This document shows positions 34,901 through 47,259 of a DNA stretch of 64,000 nt, one piece after another; position 1 is the stretch's first letter; each line of letters opens with the position of its first letter. The notes beneath the pieces are model-generated. The model was not told the DNA's origin. It was given only the letters and a program-made list of their open reading frames with translations, and made no database searches. The DNA is from Taeniopygia guttata (Eukaryota > Chordata > Aves > Passeriformes > Estrildidae). A program made the translations under genes and the position numbers. The DNA is taken from the NCBI RefSeq assembly GCF_048771995.1, contig NC_133034.1:1674001-1738000 (forward strand), given 5' to 3'.

Positions 34901-37900
34901 TAAATGTGGGTGGCAGAAAAACCAAACTGACTCGTGTTGCCAAGGGTGTTTCAGGGGCAAAAGGCTGGAGGCAAGCTGGAAGAAAGTGCATAGAGTATGT
35001 TCTTTGTTTGAAAAATTCAGTGTTCAATCTTGTCAGCTTTCCATAGGGGAGAACTCTCACTGGTTGGTTTGCTGGAGTGAGGCTTCTTTAGGTCTTCTGT
35101 CCTGAAAATCACCAGGTACACTTTTTTATATAATGGACCTGGTACTTGGTGCAGCTAGGAGACAGCAGAATATTTTTATTTATTTTTGCTTCTCTTTGTC
35201 CTGTCTGCAGTATTGAGCCAACACAGAGCCAATTCCTGCTGAGCTGGACTGAAATCTGCCAGTGATGACCCTTGAGGCATTAGGCTGAGCTGGGAGTGAA
35301 TAATGGTCCCAGGGAGAGCAGCATTTGCCAGCATGAGCATGGAAAGGGAGCATGTGCTTGTTTTTACACCCAGCATCCTTGCTGGGGGACTCTGGCTGTG
35401 CCTTTGGTCCCTCTTCTGTCTGTGTGTTGCCAGAAAACACCTGAGAAACTTGGATTTAGCTGGCACTGAATTTGTTTGACAGAGATATACAAATGAGAGA
35501 TGATCCATCTGAATTCCCCAAGCTGAATTTCTAGTGCTGGAAGTCAAAAGAGAAGAAAGAACAGAAGGTTTTGCTGTGTAAATTCAGCAAATGTGGTTTG
35601 GAGTCATTTAGAGAAGTTTGTGACTCAAAACAAATCATGCTGTCTACTTTAAAGAGAAAGATTTAATTCTCAGGATATTTTTGTGTTTCTACTACTAAAG
35701 CCTGAAGAGAATCAGGTTTTAGAGGTGATACTTTTCTAACAATTTTACTCTCTTTATTATACTTAGGGCTTGTTGTTACACTGACAAAAACCAACGAAAA
35801 CCCCTAAAAGAATCACACCAGAGTTCAGATTTCAGCATTTTATGCTGCCAAGGGATCTATGGTTTCAAGGCAATTATGTGACAGGGCCTGGCTTTGCAGT
35901 GTGATCTCAGTACATGAGAAGGAGAGCTGGAAACATGCAGAGATCTCCAGTTTTACTGGAGCTGCTACATGCTGGGCACACCTAGGACAATTCAGTGTAC
36001 TGGAAAAAGAAAGACTCAGATTTGCAAGAATTCAATGCAGTTGTTTTGTTGCAGTGTTTCAGCAACTTTTTCAACTGCTGTAGGAATGGAGAGCAAGTCT
36101 TGGAAATCTGGGTTGGAACTGCTTGCCTTTGGATAAGACTTCGTGTAGTAGCAGAGAAAAGGCACTGTCTGTAAAAGGTTCAGAGTGGAGGTATTAGGAT
36201 CTTCTAAAAGACATGGCATATTCTTTTTTTTTTTTTTTTTTTTGGTACGATGAAATATTGAGAAAAATTTCCCAGCCAGTGTCAACCTGGGCGAAGGGGA
36301 AATGAACCATAGTAACACAACAAATAAACAGATCAAAGGTATCAGAAAAATACCAAAGTCTTCATTTTTTCCCAGTAACACCAGGCAATTATAGATTAAT
36401 ACAGATACTGGTTGTTTGAACTCTCATTAATCTACAAGGGCAGTCATGTGTGGTGCCCTTTCCAGAGCTCAGCTAGCATCTGGCATAATTATTGGCTGCA
36501 TCTTTTTCAGTAATGAGTTGATTGTGATGGCAGAGCTGCTTAATAAGCATCTGTATGGTTTCATCTGCAGGATGCAGATATCCAAGCCCACAGAGAGCTG
36601 ATCTGAGAGCCCAGATGTCCAAGCACCCTGCTGTCCTTGGGGAGGGCAAGCCAGAAGTTTAAACACTGAGTTTCTACCTAGAGATGCCAGCAGCTCTTCA
36701 TGGGCTGCTGAGGGACCCACACTCGTTTCTGGATCTGACACTGCAGGATGGGGCGTTGCTTGAGGTGGGAGCAGCTGCTTCCCTCTTCAGTGTGGCAAAA
36801 TGCAGCTCTGAAATAGAGCTGCTGAGAGCACCTCCGGGAAACTGGAGAGGGGCACTGAGCACTGGCACTGCTGTGCCAAAATGAAACTTGAGTTTCATTT
36901 CAGCACACTGCACAAAAGAGAAAATATATACATTTTTAATATATAGCTCATAGGACCAGACAACCTGCAGCGTTTCTCTGTTCTCTCTCTCTGTTTGCTT
37001 TCATAGGAATGTTTCATGGGTTTACTTGAACTCACATTTTTAAAAAGAGAAAACAGTGTGATCTTGATGTGGTGATCGTGGGCATCTGTGGTGTTTGCAG
37101 TTCCCAGAACTAGAACTGGACTTCACCCATGTGCTGAACTGGGTAAATTCCGTCTTGGTTGAAATGAAGATTAACCGTGGAACAATGTCTCTCACTCACA
37201 AGTGTGATTTTCCAGGTGTCAGAAATACGAAAATGGAATGAGTGGACTACAGCCTGAATGTGAACAAAAAAAGGCATTTTCTCCTATTTTTTTTTAACAT
37301 GGAAATCCAGCTGTCCTTGAAGCTGTTGTGCTTCAACAGCTGTGGGGGAAAACCAGCTGCTTTTTCATATCTGCCACTGAGGCAGTGGCTCACCTGCAGC
37401 TGCCTGCCCTGGGCAGCACCTCTGGGCACCAGCTGGGTGCCACGGAGCAGATTGCAAGGTGGCTGCATGGGTGGGAATTCTCATGGGAAATGCCATTTCT
37501 CACGCCTCTGGGATGTTCTTTGCCCCATAGGAAGCTGGCCATTGCATGTATCTCCAGAAATGGGGCTTGAAAACCTTGCAGAAGCACCGAGCTGGGCTGA
37601 GGAGAAGCTAAATAGCAGGATGTGCTTGTTTCAAAACACCTGCTTCATGGGCAAGCTTTGACACTTGTCATGAGGTCTGCAGGCGTGCCCTGCCTCCCCA
37701 CAGCTCTGCCTTTCATGCTTTAAATGAGTGAGCACGGTGACCTTCGGCGCAGGCAGCGCTCCCAGGGACAGTGGGCATGTGTGAAAGGTGCTGGCTGAGG
37801 GGTTTCTGCAGTGAAGGGTGTCAGCTGGTGCCAATGAGACAATGTGGATGTCACCCTGGTGCCCCTTTACAGACATAGAGCAGGTCTGACTCAGTTACTG

Positions 37901-40900
37901 AGCTCATTCTTGGCAGGATGGGGCCTCACCTTGGAGCAGTGGGTGCTGGAGAAAGCAGTGCCATTCCTAGGACCTCTTGGTGAGGCAGAAATGACAGTGA
38001 TTAAAAAAAGAATGAATTTAAAATCTACAGGTCCAGCATGAATTTGGCTCTGGTGATCCCTCTGTCACGCCATATGCTGCAGTGAGTACTGCCAGCGTTT
38101 CTTCTTTTTTATTTTTAATATATATATATTTAAAATGAAATAAAAGAAAGAAAAACCTTTGACCGAAGGGGCAAAAGGTAATAAATTGTGCCACTGCAGG
38201 AGCACAGAATCACCTTGCAGGGCCTGAAGTACATCAGTGCTTGGCTGCTGCCCACCTGGTTCACCTTTTTGCTTCCTGTGCGTGCGGCAGCAGCTGAGAG
38301 GCACCTGTGCAGCAGGATCGGGTCTCGTTTCACATTCTGACTTCCTCACATGAAAGGCACTCGAGAAATGCCACTATTCTTAGTCTTTTCAGGTGTGCCT
38401 CGGTGCTAACACTCTTTAGTCTCTGTGCTGGCCTGATGTTCAAGAGATAAATTGCTTGTGGGAACCTGACGTAGCCATGCCTTAGGGGTGAGCTTGATTT
38501 CTCAGGAGTTTTCGAGTTAACACTGAGGTTACAGAGCTGTGAAAGCTCATTGCATAACATTTGTGGCCATCAGTTCCTAGGAGTGATTTTCCAATGCAAA
38601 AAGCTTTCTTGCAGACAGAAAAGCATTTAATTATGTGTTCAGAAGCAGCACGGGAGCCTTCACTTAATGTTCTCCATAGTCAAACGTTATATCACTTTAA
38701 AAAAGTAGGTGGGTTTTGGTTTTGGTTTCTTCTGTTTCCCACACACCTTTACAGGACATAAAGTTTTAGCTGCTTACAAAAGCAGTTTACAAAACAGCTG
38801 AAGAAAGCTGCAATGTGAGAAGCAGTGGCAGAGGGCACAACCTTTAATAGTGCTGGGCAGGGACACCCACAGAGCAGCCTGGGGACACCTCTGGGGAGAT
38901 ACCCAAAATCTTGCCTTGAGCAAGAACAGGGGTCAAAGAGGGGTTTATGTGCCTCATGTGATTCTTATGCTGGGAGCAGGTTTGTGTCTCTGGACTGCAG
39001 CACCTCGGACTGCCCAGGCAGATGCTGTCCCTGACAGCAGGCTCAGCTCAGCCTCTGTGCTCTGCTGCAGCTCCTCTGCTCCTCTTCCTCTCTCTTCCTC
39101 CCCCCTGCACACACAGCAGCTGAGCAGCAAGAGAAGTTGCTGCACCTTTTGGTAACTGAGCCTTTGCCTGTTCTCTCCAGGCTCTGGTTTTTGGCAGTGC
39201 TAGGAGAGCGGCCAGAGCAGTGTGTGTGGAGCTTGTGCTTCTCCACATGTTCAGCAAGCACACAAATTTGAAAGCCAGCCAAGCCGGCTTTCCCATTTGT
39301 TCTGTTGTGTAAATAACAGACAGGCAGGTTTCTTTTCAGTTTGCTCAGGGCATCACATTTCTGCCCCTCTTCCCCCATGGGAAGTCCTCAGGAGCTGTGG
39401 GGACTCTGGTTTCTCCTGCTGGACTTGCCAGTCCCTCAGAGGACGCTGCCTCTGCTGGGCTCTGCTCCCTGTGTTGGGGTGGAAGGATGGAGAGCGTGCC
39501 CAAGACTCACAGAAAGCAATTAGTCTGAAGTGGAAAATTAATGTGAGGGGGAAAACCTCAGCAAAACCACTTTGGTGAGACAGACAGAAGTCTGTACCTC
39601 TGAGTAGCCTGGGTTTGTCTTTCGTTTGCATGTGCTTGAGGCAGGCTGAGTTGTGGTGTTGCAGAATAACCCCTGAGTGAAATATCCTGGCGGGTTTGGG
39701 TCTCTCTGAAGATCAGTTTCAATCTTCCAGCCCATTTCAGCTTCTTGTCACGATCTCGAGGCTGCCTCAGGCAGTGAGATGGCTGCTCTTCTCACTTTGA
39801 AGTTTCCTGAAAACTTGAAATTACTTGATATGACAAACTACTAGAGTGACATTTATTAGGCTTTCTTTGTGGTTGTTCATCCTCGCATGGAAAACTGTCT
39901 GGTTTATATTTTTAACTAATGTATTTAATCATAGTGAAAAGATGTTGGAGTGACTCTCCAGGCCCATCTGGGCTCACTGTGGCCCCTTGTGAGAAGGCAG
40001 GAGACTGACAGTGCTTGGATCTAGGCTTGGGCCCTCCCTTGGTGCCTTCGAGCTCATAAATCATACATCACAAAAGCAAAGGTAAAGTTCATGTATGGAA
40101 AAAAATCATATACTAGATCTTCTACTTGCTATTAAACCAGTTGAATTTCCTTTTTTTGATGTCACTGTTGTTGAAAATATTTCAGAAGGGACTTCTTGGG
40201 CAATAGAACTTTTCAAAAAGTCTGGCATTGCTTTGATGCTACTTTTATAGCATTAGAAATCAGTTCTGTGCACAAGCAGGGAAATGAAGATGATAAAACC
40301 CACCAGGCAAAGGGACAGGAAAAGAATTTGGGGAACAAATCCTGTGTGGTTTTGTCTGCTGGGAGTTTTTGTTTGTTTAAGTTGGAGGTTGGGTTTTTCG
40401 TCCAAACTACTTTTGTGCTCTTCTGTCTTTCTTTGTAAAATACAGATTGGGGAATCACACTGATGGTTGAACAAATGTGAATTGGAGAATGTTGGAGTAA
40501 TCAGCCATTGATAAAAATGCCCTCAAGAAAAATCAGCTCTGTTCTATGTTATGGAGGCCTGTGGGATTTGGCCCAGTTGGAGAAGTTTAATTGGATGAAA
40601 AAAAAAAAAATTGTTTTGTGAATATTTTCACCTGTGGCCTGAAATGGCTGCGTCCAGAAAAATTAATGTTAAACACAGCTCCTCTGTAAGGTCCATGGTT
40701 AATTGTGCAATTGTGGTCTTGTCCAATTCACAGAAGAGAGTGGAACTGAAAATGTAACTTTTAAAGGCATTGGTTTTGGTGCTTCTGGTTAGCACTTGAT
40801 TTTTATTTTTTTCCACTAAGACAGTGCTTCTTTGACTCTGTAATACTGCTGAAGCACTGGGAGGAAACCTGAGTATGTGAGGGCTTCACATTCAGCTTTC

Positions 40901-43390
40901 CATCACTTTTCTGTGTATTAAAAATAACACCAAGAGAGAAGAAACCATTTCTGCTGCACGGAAGCTTTGTATCTGCTCAGGAAGATTTGTGTTTTTAAAA
41001 TGTCAAATGCTTTTCGGTTTTATTCACCAACAAAATTGCTCTGTATCTTCCCAAGCTGCAGAAGGATTTTTATTGCTTTGTCCTGGTATAAAACTACAAC
41101 CAACTGGAGATGCTCCAGAGTTAACAGTGGATTTCCCACAGGAGCCTGCATGTAAAATTCTGATTTAGAAAGAAATGTATTCTTAGCTGCAGGTCAAAGA
41201 CAGGACTTAAGTGTATTATTTGAATGTAAGTTCATCTTGAAAAGCTGTGAATTGAAAGTGACACCTTCTTGCTCAAAAGACCTGTGCTTTTTTGTGCTAA
41301 AAATTAGGACTACTGTAACAACCTGTAAAATCAACACAGCTGGGCTTTCTTCCTTCTTTCTCTTAATTTCATTTTCACTTCATTTCTCAAATTTCAAGCA
41401 CACTTAGCGAGGCTGCTCTCATTTACTTATACAACAGGCAAAATTCAGACCAATGAAATTATATATAAAAACATTTTAGGCCCACAAAGAAGAGGCACTG
41501 GTGGCAATAAATGGGAATAAAATAGCCCAGTTTAATTTCCAGATTTTGTAGTCTGGGTTTGCAGCCAGGAGCACACCGAGCCTTGAGAGCAGTGGCTCAC
41601 AGTGGCTCCCCACCACTGCCCATTATTGCAGCTTGATTAGCCCGACTTTAATAATCCCAGCCTTGTGTGATGGGTCGCAATTGCTGCTGCTGATAATTTT
41701 TTAGGCAGCTAGTGCAGGTAGAGGAGAATTACATACTGCTGTTAAATTGGGAAATTAAAATGTATTTTTAAATCATACACTTCTCATGCACAGTTTATTT
41801 AGTAAAACTTCATTTTCACACACATATTTTATATGCAAAGTAATATGAAAGGTGCAAAGAAGAAAGGTTAACCCATATTGAAAATCTGTAAGTTTCTGAG
41901 TGATGGAGGCACTCAATAATGTTTAGAAAATATACTCTTTTGGAAAGCTCTTCCTCTTGCTCCTTTACAGAAAGCAGTGAAGATGATGCTAAAAATATTT
42001 TTTCACCTCAGCTGTGGCCATAGTTTTAGTACTAACAAGTTTTAAAATGTTCACAGTCCCACTATAAGATATGTGCAGCTGCCCTCTTGCACAGTCAATC
42101 ATTTCTATGGAAATTGATGGACAGCAAATTGTATTTTCAAAACTGGACCCCTTTCTTTTTAATTTGCTACAGAGAGAAGATAATTTCTTTTCACATTTTG
42201 AATAAATGGAATACCTGTCCCAGAAACTTGACTGTCAACAGTCTCAGACTATTTTCACAGCTGTTCTAGGAAAGGCAAAGAAAATTATTCCTTTTTGTGA
42301 AAGTGTTTCTGGCTATGAGCACCAACCATGCCCAGATAAGGGTTCAAGAAATGCTTGGCTTAAATTTCAACAAACCTTTAGATCAGAGTCAGAGCCAAAC
42401 TTGTAAATGGCATTAGGGTGGTGACAGCCCAGAGTGCTGAGCTGAAGAGTTCAGGCAAGCCCAGAGACTCTTGGAGAAGTGTACAGTACAAGCTGGAAGG
42501 ATTTCCCTAAGGAATGAGCTGGACAGAGCTGGTCCAGCCTTCTAGCTGGGAGAGAGGAAATCATCAACCACTCCCTAATCTTCTGTGATGCAGGCTTTGC
42601 TTTCTTCATTCCCCTGCTCCAAGAAAGAATGAGAAGACAGGCAGAAGAATTTCGTACATATGCTACATTACATCTTTGATAGAAATGTGCTGATGTAGAA
42701 ACCCAGTTCGACACATTCAGTCGTTCTTTAAATCTCATATTTGAATGGGTTGTTTTGATTTACACGGGCAAAACCTGATTTAAAATTGCAGAAGAAAGCC
42801 ACAATGATTCTTCAGCACGGGTAATCAGGAAAGTTTGTTGCTCAGGAATGGTTGGTACCTGAGATAGTCCCTTGGGTTTCTATTCTGGGCAGCAAGTCCT
42901 CCATGAAAGAGCAAAAACTGCTGTCCCTCCTAGCAGCCCTGTGCAGTCCAGGATGCTTCCAGGAGGGAGGATTCACTGCTGCCCCAGGCTGTCCAAAGCA
43001 GAGGATCTCCAACAGTGACCTTCTGCAGAGTCAGACTTTTGGCTGGATGCTGCTTTTAAACTGCCAAGGTGCATTCTAAGTTAAAAAGGTTATGAATATT
43101 TCTGGTTTTGCTCTTAGCAACACCTTTCTGATCACATACATAAAGGGAAAACGGGTGCAGCTATGACCAAAGCTGATGCTAAAAGGGATTCCCATGATCT
43201 GGTTAGTTTTAGTTTTCCTCTGGCAAGCTTTTCACATTTGGTAGATACTCTCGAGGCTAATGCTTCTTTTGGGGTTAGTCTGTCACTTTGCTAATGCTGG
43301 TTCCTTCATCTAACTTTTCTCTCCTTCATCTTTAAAGGGAATTAAAATATGGAACAGTTTTGCATTCCCTGGAAATCATTGTCCTCCTCC
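28931..43390. other. Long gene-free stretch between the two receptor genes
   Basis: About 14.5 kb without a recognisable coding exon. It contains a T20 run at 36224-36243, smaller homopolymers near 30.67 kb and 31.24 kb, and AT-rich unique sequence. The right edge (up to 43390) should include the GPR55 3'UTR on the - strand. A stretch at about 41560-41720 with several homeodomain-type TAAT cores (including TTTAATAATCCC) looks more complex than its surroundings. No tandem array or LTR was recognised. Confidence 0.45.
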
Positions 43391-44398
43391 CTAGGGCACG
43401 GGCCCGGCCACGTCAGGCACAGCACTGTCAGTGTCCTGGCACGGGGCGTTCTCCCAGCGCTGGCAGTGCCATCGCAGGGCACAGGGGTTAAGGACAGGAC
43501 ACAGCTCAATGGCCCTCCTCAGGTGTGCTTTCTTACAGAATTCCTTTGCTGCAAAGTAGTAGAAGAAGGCATCGAGGCAGCAGTTCAGGTTGGCAAATGT
43601 CATGGACACCTGGAGGAAGAGGCTGATGGCCTGCCTCATCCTGCAGCTGACGATCAGGTGCTGCCTCACCAGGCACTGCAGCAGGATGCCAAGGTGGACG
43701 GGGGTGAAGCACACCAGGAACACCACCAGGTTGATGACGATCACTCGCAATGAGCCGCTCTCTTCCACGCTCTTTTTGTCATGGGTTTTGTGATTCAGAA
43801 GAATCCAGATGGTTTGGGCAGAGCAGAAAACCATCACTGCAAGAGGGATCAGAAACCCAAACACTTCCACAGAAACAATGAAGGGCACACTCCACGTCTG
43901 GTCTGACATGTTGTGAAAGCATTTAATAGGTTCCTTCTTCTGAAACACATAAATTGGGATGCTGCAGATCCAAGCTGCTGCCCAGATGAAGCAGCAAATC
44001 ACCACGGCCCACCTGGGGGACTGGTTAGCTCGACCTTCAAAGGGGTGCCTTATGCAGATGTACCTGTCCACGGTGATGCAGACGATGATGAAGATGCTGG
44101 TGTAGGTGTTGACGAAGTAAGGAGCCTGTATGAGGGAGCAGAGCAGCCCAGGCACCTTGGTGACAGAGTAGTACAGCTTTGGTGGCAGCGAGAGCAGCAG
44201 CAGGATGTCTGCCAGCACCAGGCTGATCATGTACACCGAGGTCTTGGTCTGCTTTCTCCAAAAGCAGCAGAACACAAACAGGGCCAGGCTGTTGAGAGCC
44301 AGCCCGAGGATGAAGGTGGGGATGGAGAGCCCCAGCTGCAGGCTCCATGCCAAGCTGTTGATGGCTGTAAAACTGCAATTCTCACTGCTGCTGGTCAT
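43391..44398 (-). CDS. GPR55: GPR55, class A lysophospholipid receptor
   Basis: 335 residues in one coding exon. GPR55 in mammals is a plasma-membrane receptor activated by lysophosphatidylinositol and signals mainly through G13/Gq and RhoA. Clear matches to it are IPTFILGLALNSLAL in helix 1, CFHNMSDQTWS in loop 2, VEVFGFLIPLAVM in helix 5, PVHLG in helix 6 and NLNCCLDAFFYYF in helix 7. Key sites: sequon N7-C-S, N36, D64, C87 paired with C160, DRY at 111-113, P233 and D276...Y280. The tail is about 15 residues longer than in human and rich in Cys and Pro. I start at MTSSSENC because a splice acceptor (TTTGTCATTTCAG, AG at 44407-44406) lies 7 bases upstream; the 42 extra residues of the longer open frame would be intron. 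It is on the opposite strand to ITM2C, as in human. Confidence 0.95.
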   Translation of the reverse strand: MTSSSENCSFTAINSLAWSLQLGLSIPTFILGLALNSLALFVFCCFWRKQTKTSVYMISLVLADILLLLSLPPKLYYSVTKVPGLLCSLIQAPYFVNTYTSIFIIVCITVDRYICIRHPFEGRANQSPRWAVVICCFIWAAAWICSIPIYVFQKKEPIKCFHNMSDQTWSVPFIVSVEVFGFLIPLAVMVFCSAQTIWILLNHKTHDKKSVEESGSLRVIVINLVVFLVCFTPVHLGILLQCLVRQHLIVSCRMRQAISLFLQVSMTFANLNCCLDAFFYYFAAKEFCKKAHLRRAIELCPVLNPCALRWHCQRWENAPCQDTDSAVPDVAGPVP

Positions 44399-44424
44399 TT
44401 CTGCCCTGAAATGACAAAGAAAGC
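44399..44424 (-). promoter_or_regulatory. GPR55: Splice acceptor before the GPR55 CDS
   Basis: On the - strand, TTGCTTTCTTTGTCATTTCAG ends at 44406, then GGCAGAA and the ATG at 44398. It is placed as in the GPR55-like gene (13 bases before the ATG there, 7 here), which supports shared ancestry and a non-coding 5' exon. Confidence 0.75.
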
Positions 44425-46849
44425 AAGTTGGAAATGTGTAAGACTCACAGTTAATGCCATGATAAAGCCAAACCAAGATCCTTTCAAACACAGTTCTAGA
44501 ATTTTTTGGTCTTGAGCTGGACATTTGGTCAGCCTTGTCTATTACAGAAAGTGAAACCTGCCAAGCACAGAGCTTTCTATTTCCAATTTGACTGGCTTGT
44601 TATGTCACAAAGGAGTCTGATTCTCAGGGGAAAGTAGTCAGCATCCACTGATTACCAGCCCATGGAAGAGACTCCAATTCAGATATTGAAGGGACTGACT
44701 CCTTCTAACATATATTTTCAAAAACTCTGAAGACTACTGGCTAATTTTAATAATTTGTACACCTGTTGAAATTTCCCTAACATATGTGCTTAGTTTTGAT
44801 GCTATGCAGAAATTAATGAAATTATTATTCCATATTAAGGTATGTTGATCTGATATCTGGGATAGCTCTTATATCTAAATCCTCATGCATCAGTAGCTTT
44901 TGCTGATGTGCTTTTACTGCACCCATATTTATATGATATTTTAGTTTCATACAGTGCTTATATCCAATGCAGTATTTTAAAAGGTCAGTTTAAGAAGACT
45001 GATCTTTTATCTAGGTGCAAAATGAGTAAGCGTATTTTTTCACTTGTGCTTAACTTTCAGCATTGTTTAAATCTGTGGTTAGCAGTTTAAATTTTAACTG
45101 ATTATCTTAGACAATCCAGCAAAGATTAGCAAGTGGAAGCCATGACGTCTTCATAATGCAATTCTTAAACAAATTGATTTATCTTGAATGTTATCACTGT
45201 TTTTAAAAATATACATAGGCTTTAACAAACTATGCCTTAAAAGTGCTTTTTATAATCTCTTTAAATCAAAACCAAAAAAAGTCCTAATAAAGCATAAGAA
45301 ATTGGTAGTTGAAGTTCCCAGTCCAGTTCAGCCAACCAAGTAGCTCAAAAGAAATTTTAGGAGTAAGTGAAGGTGTTTTAAAAAGAGTTTGATCAAGAGG
45401 AGAATCTTTGCTTTGGAGGATGACAAGTGACAGCTCTTAAGCACTGCCAAATGAATCTAAACTTTACTAAAGAAACCAAAACCAAAGAGTGAAAGATTTT
45501 TTTTTTTTAGTGGCTAAAATAAAATATTTAAAAAAAATATGGAGAAACAGAGAACAGCTGAGGAGACAGCCTTGCATTTTGCCAACTCTTATACCACTAA
45601 TTCCATAAGAATTCATTGACATTGTGCTGGAGGTCAGATGTGGGATGGCTTGTGGGAATCTGGGAGTGATAATGGAAATAATTGTATCTGAACACAAAAT
45701 GCACTCAGAGTTTAACATGCTGCTATTAGTGAAACATTAATTTCCAGCTCAGACTACAGAAAGAACAGGCACATAAAGCTGAAGGTCCAGCCCAGCAGTT
45801 ATTATGAGACATGGATGTTATCAGTGTGGCTGGAAAAGGTTCCGTCTAATCTATCTGTTGTAGGAAAGAGTGTCAAATGTGATTAAAGCAATTCTGTAAC
45901 TGATGAGCTTAAGCTTCACGTGGATTTATAAAGAAAACTGCTAAATAAGTCTTTGAGAGCTCTTACCAGACCCTTATCTTTGATGAAGTGTCTGCTTTTT
46001 CATCTAAGGGAAAGGCAGAGGATTTTAGGCACTTGCATTTCCGCAAAGTGTACTAGAAACAAGCGGCTAGCAGAAAAAGCAGGGTTTAGAACAAGGGCTC
46101 TTCAGTAGGCAGGGAAATGGTTGTCTGAAAGCTGGTGAGGATTACAAACAGACTGGATGGGGTTGTTAAGGGACTGAGACTGTCCTTGGCTGTGTGACCC
46201 GCTGTAGGAGTGAGGGTCACCTCTGGGGAGGGGCTGGGTGTCACTGTCACCCACAGAGAGCTGGACAGAGCCACCTGAGCTGGGCGTCACAGCGCTGCAA
46301 CTCAGGAAACAGCAAAAGGAAAGCTGGATGTTATCACTGGATTTATCTGTCAGAAATGAGAGCAAAAGGGAAAAACTTCCTTTGGTCATCAAGGTGAGGT
46401 TAAATCAGCCCACTTGAGCCAGCAATATGTGGCAGCTACTTGGAAAATCACATGTTTGTGGTGTGTGAGAAGTGAGAAAATCACACAGAACATGGAGCTG
46501 AGCTGGTGCAGTGTGTGCAGGGGCTCACTCTGGGCAGATGCTGCTGTCACCGAGGGGCAGGACAGGGAAGGGGACATGGGAACACCAGCTTTAGTGTGAG
46601 CACGGGTGTCCTGTGGCCAAGGGCACCCACCACCTGGGGAGAACATCAGGTGACAGGAAACATTTTGGGGTAGTGACACACCTGTCAACCCAGCACTTGG
46701 TGTCCTTTGTAAATGTATCAGAAAACTGTGCATGATGACTCTTCAAAGTCTGAGGTTTGGTAGAGGTGTAGAAGAAGGGATTACAAGTGACCTCAGCCCT
46801 GATAAATCACAGTTGTACTAATTACCAAAGAAGAAGAGCCTTGCCCTCA
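44425..46849. other. Upstream DNA or intron of GPR55, no exon recognised
   Basis: About 2.4 kb of mostly AT-rich sequence. The non-coding first exon of GPR55 should be at or beyond this stretch, but nothing marks it. No repeats beyond short homopolymers (T10 near 45500) were recognised. Confidence 0.45.
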
Positions 46850-47259
46850 ATGCGTGGAAGCTGTGACTAATAAAGATAAGTGTGACAAAAGGGGTGGGTT
46901 GGCCAGTCAGGGAGAGCCTGGAGGAAGAAGAGGAGCCCGAGGAAGAAGGAATGATCCAGAGAGACTCAAAGAAGAACAAAACAAGGAGGAGAGTTGCTGC
47001 TGCAGAAGATCTGCCGTGAGGTCAGTCTGGGTCTGATAGAGTTGGAGCCTGCAGTCACACTCAAGCTAGGTATGACTTGCAGTCATATTCCAGCAGGGAT
47101 AGCCAGCAGCCAGAGCCTGCCAGAGAAGCCAACAGAAGAAGGTTGCTGTAGTCAGAGTCAGGATGGATAAGCTCTAAAGAATAAACCAGAACCCTTTTCA
47201 TGTTATTGAATCAGAGTCTGTGTCTTGGCTCATTTCTACCCCTAGTGTCTGCTGCAACA
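46850..47259 (+). mobile_element. Probable fossil ERV LTR (3' end defined)
   Basis: AATAAA at 47181 is followed by a segment ending GTCTGCTGCAACA at 47259. The next bases (GTTTGGTGCT) resemble the start of a retroviral primer-binding site. The 5' end is not clear (placed near 46850) and no target-site duplication was found. It looks like an LTR, possibly with a few bases of internal region. Family assignment to an ERVL-like group is from memory and tentative. Confidence 0.4.

Noticed and set aside
43913-44515. 200-codon + strand frame over GPR55
   Set aside because: Antisense shadow of GPR55; no similarity of its own.
44399-44524. 42 extra N-terminal residues for GPR55
   Set aside because: A strong splice acceptor lies between the upstream ATG and MTSSSENC, and the extra residues have no counterpart in GPR55 of other vertebrates.
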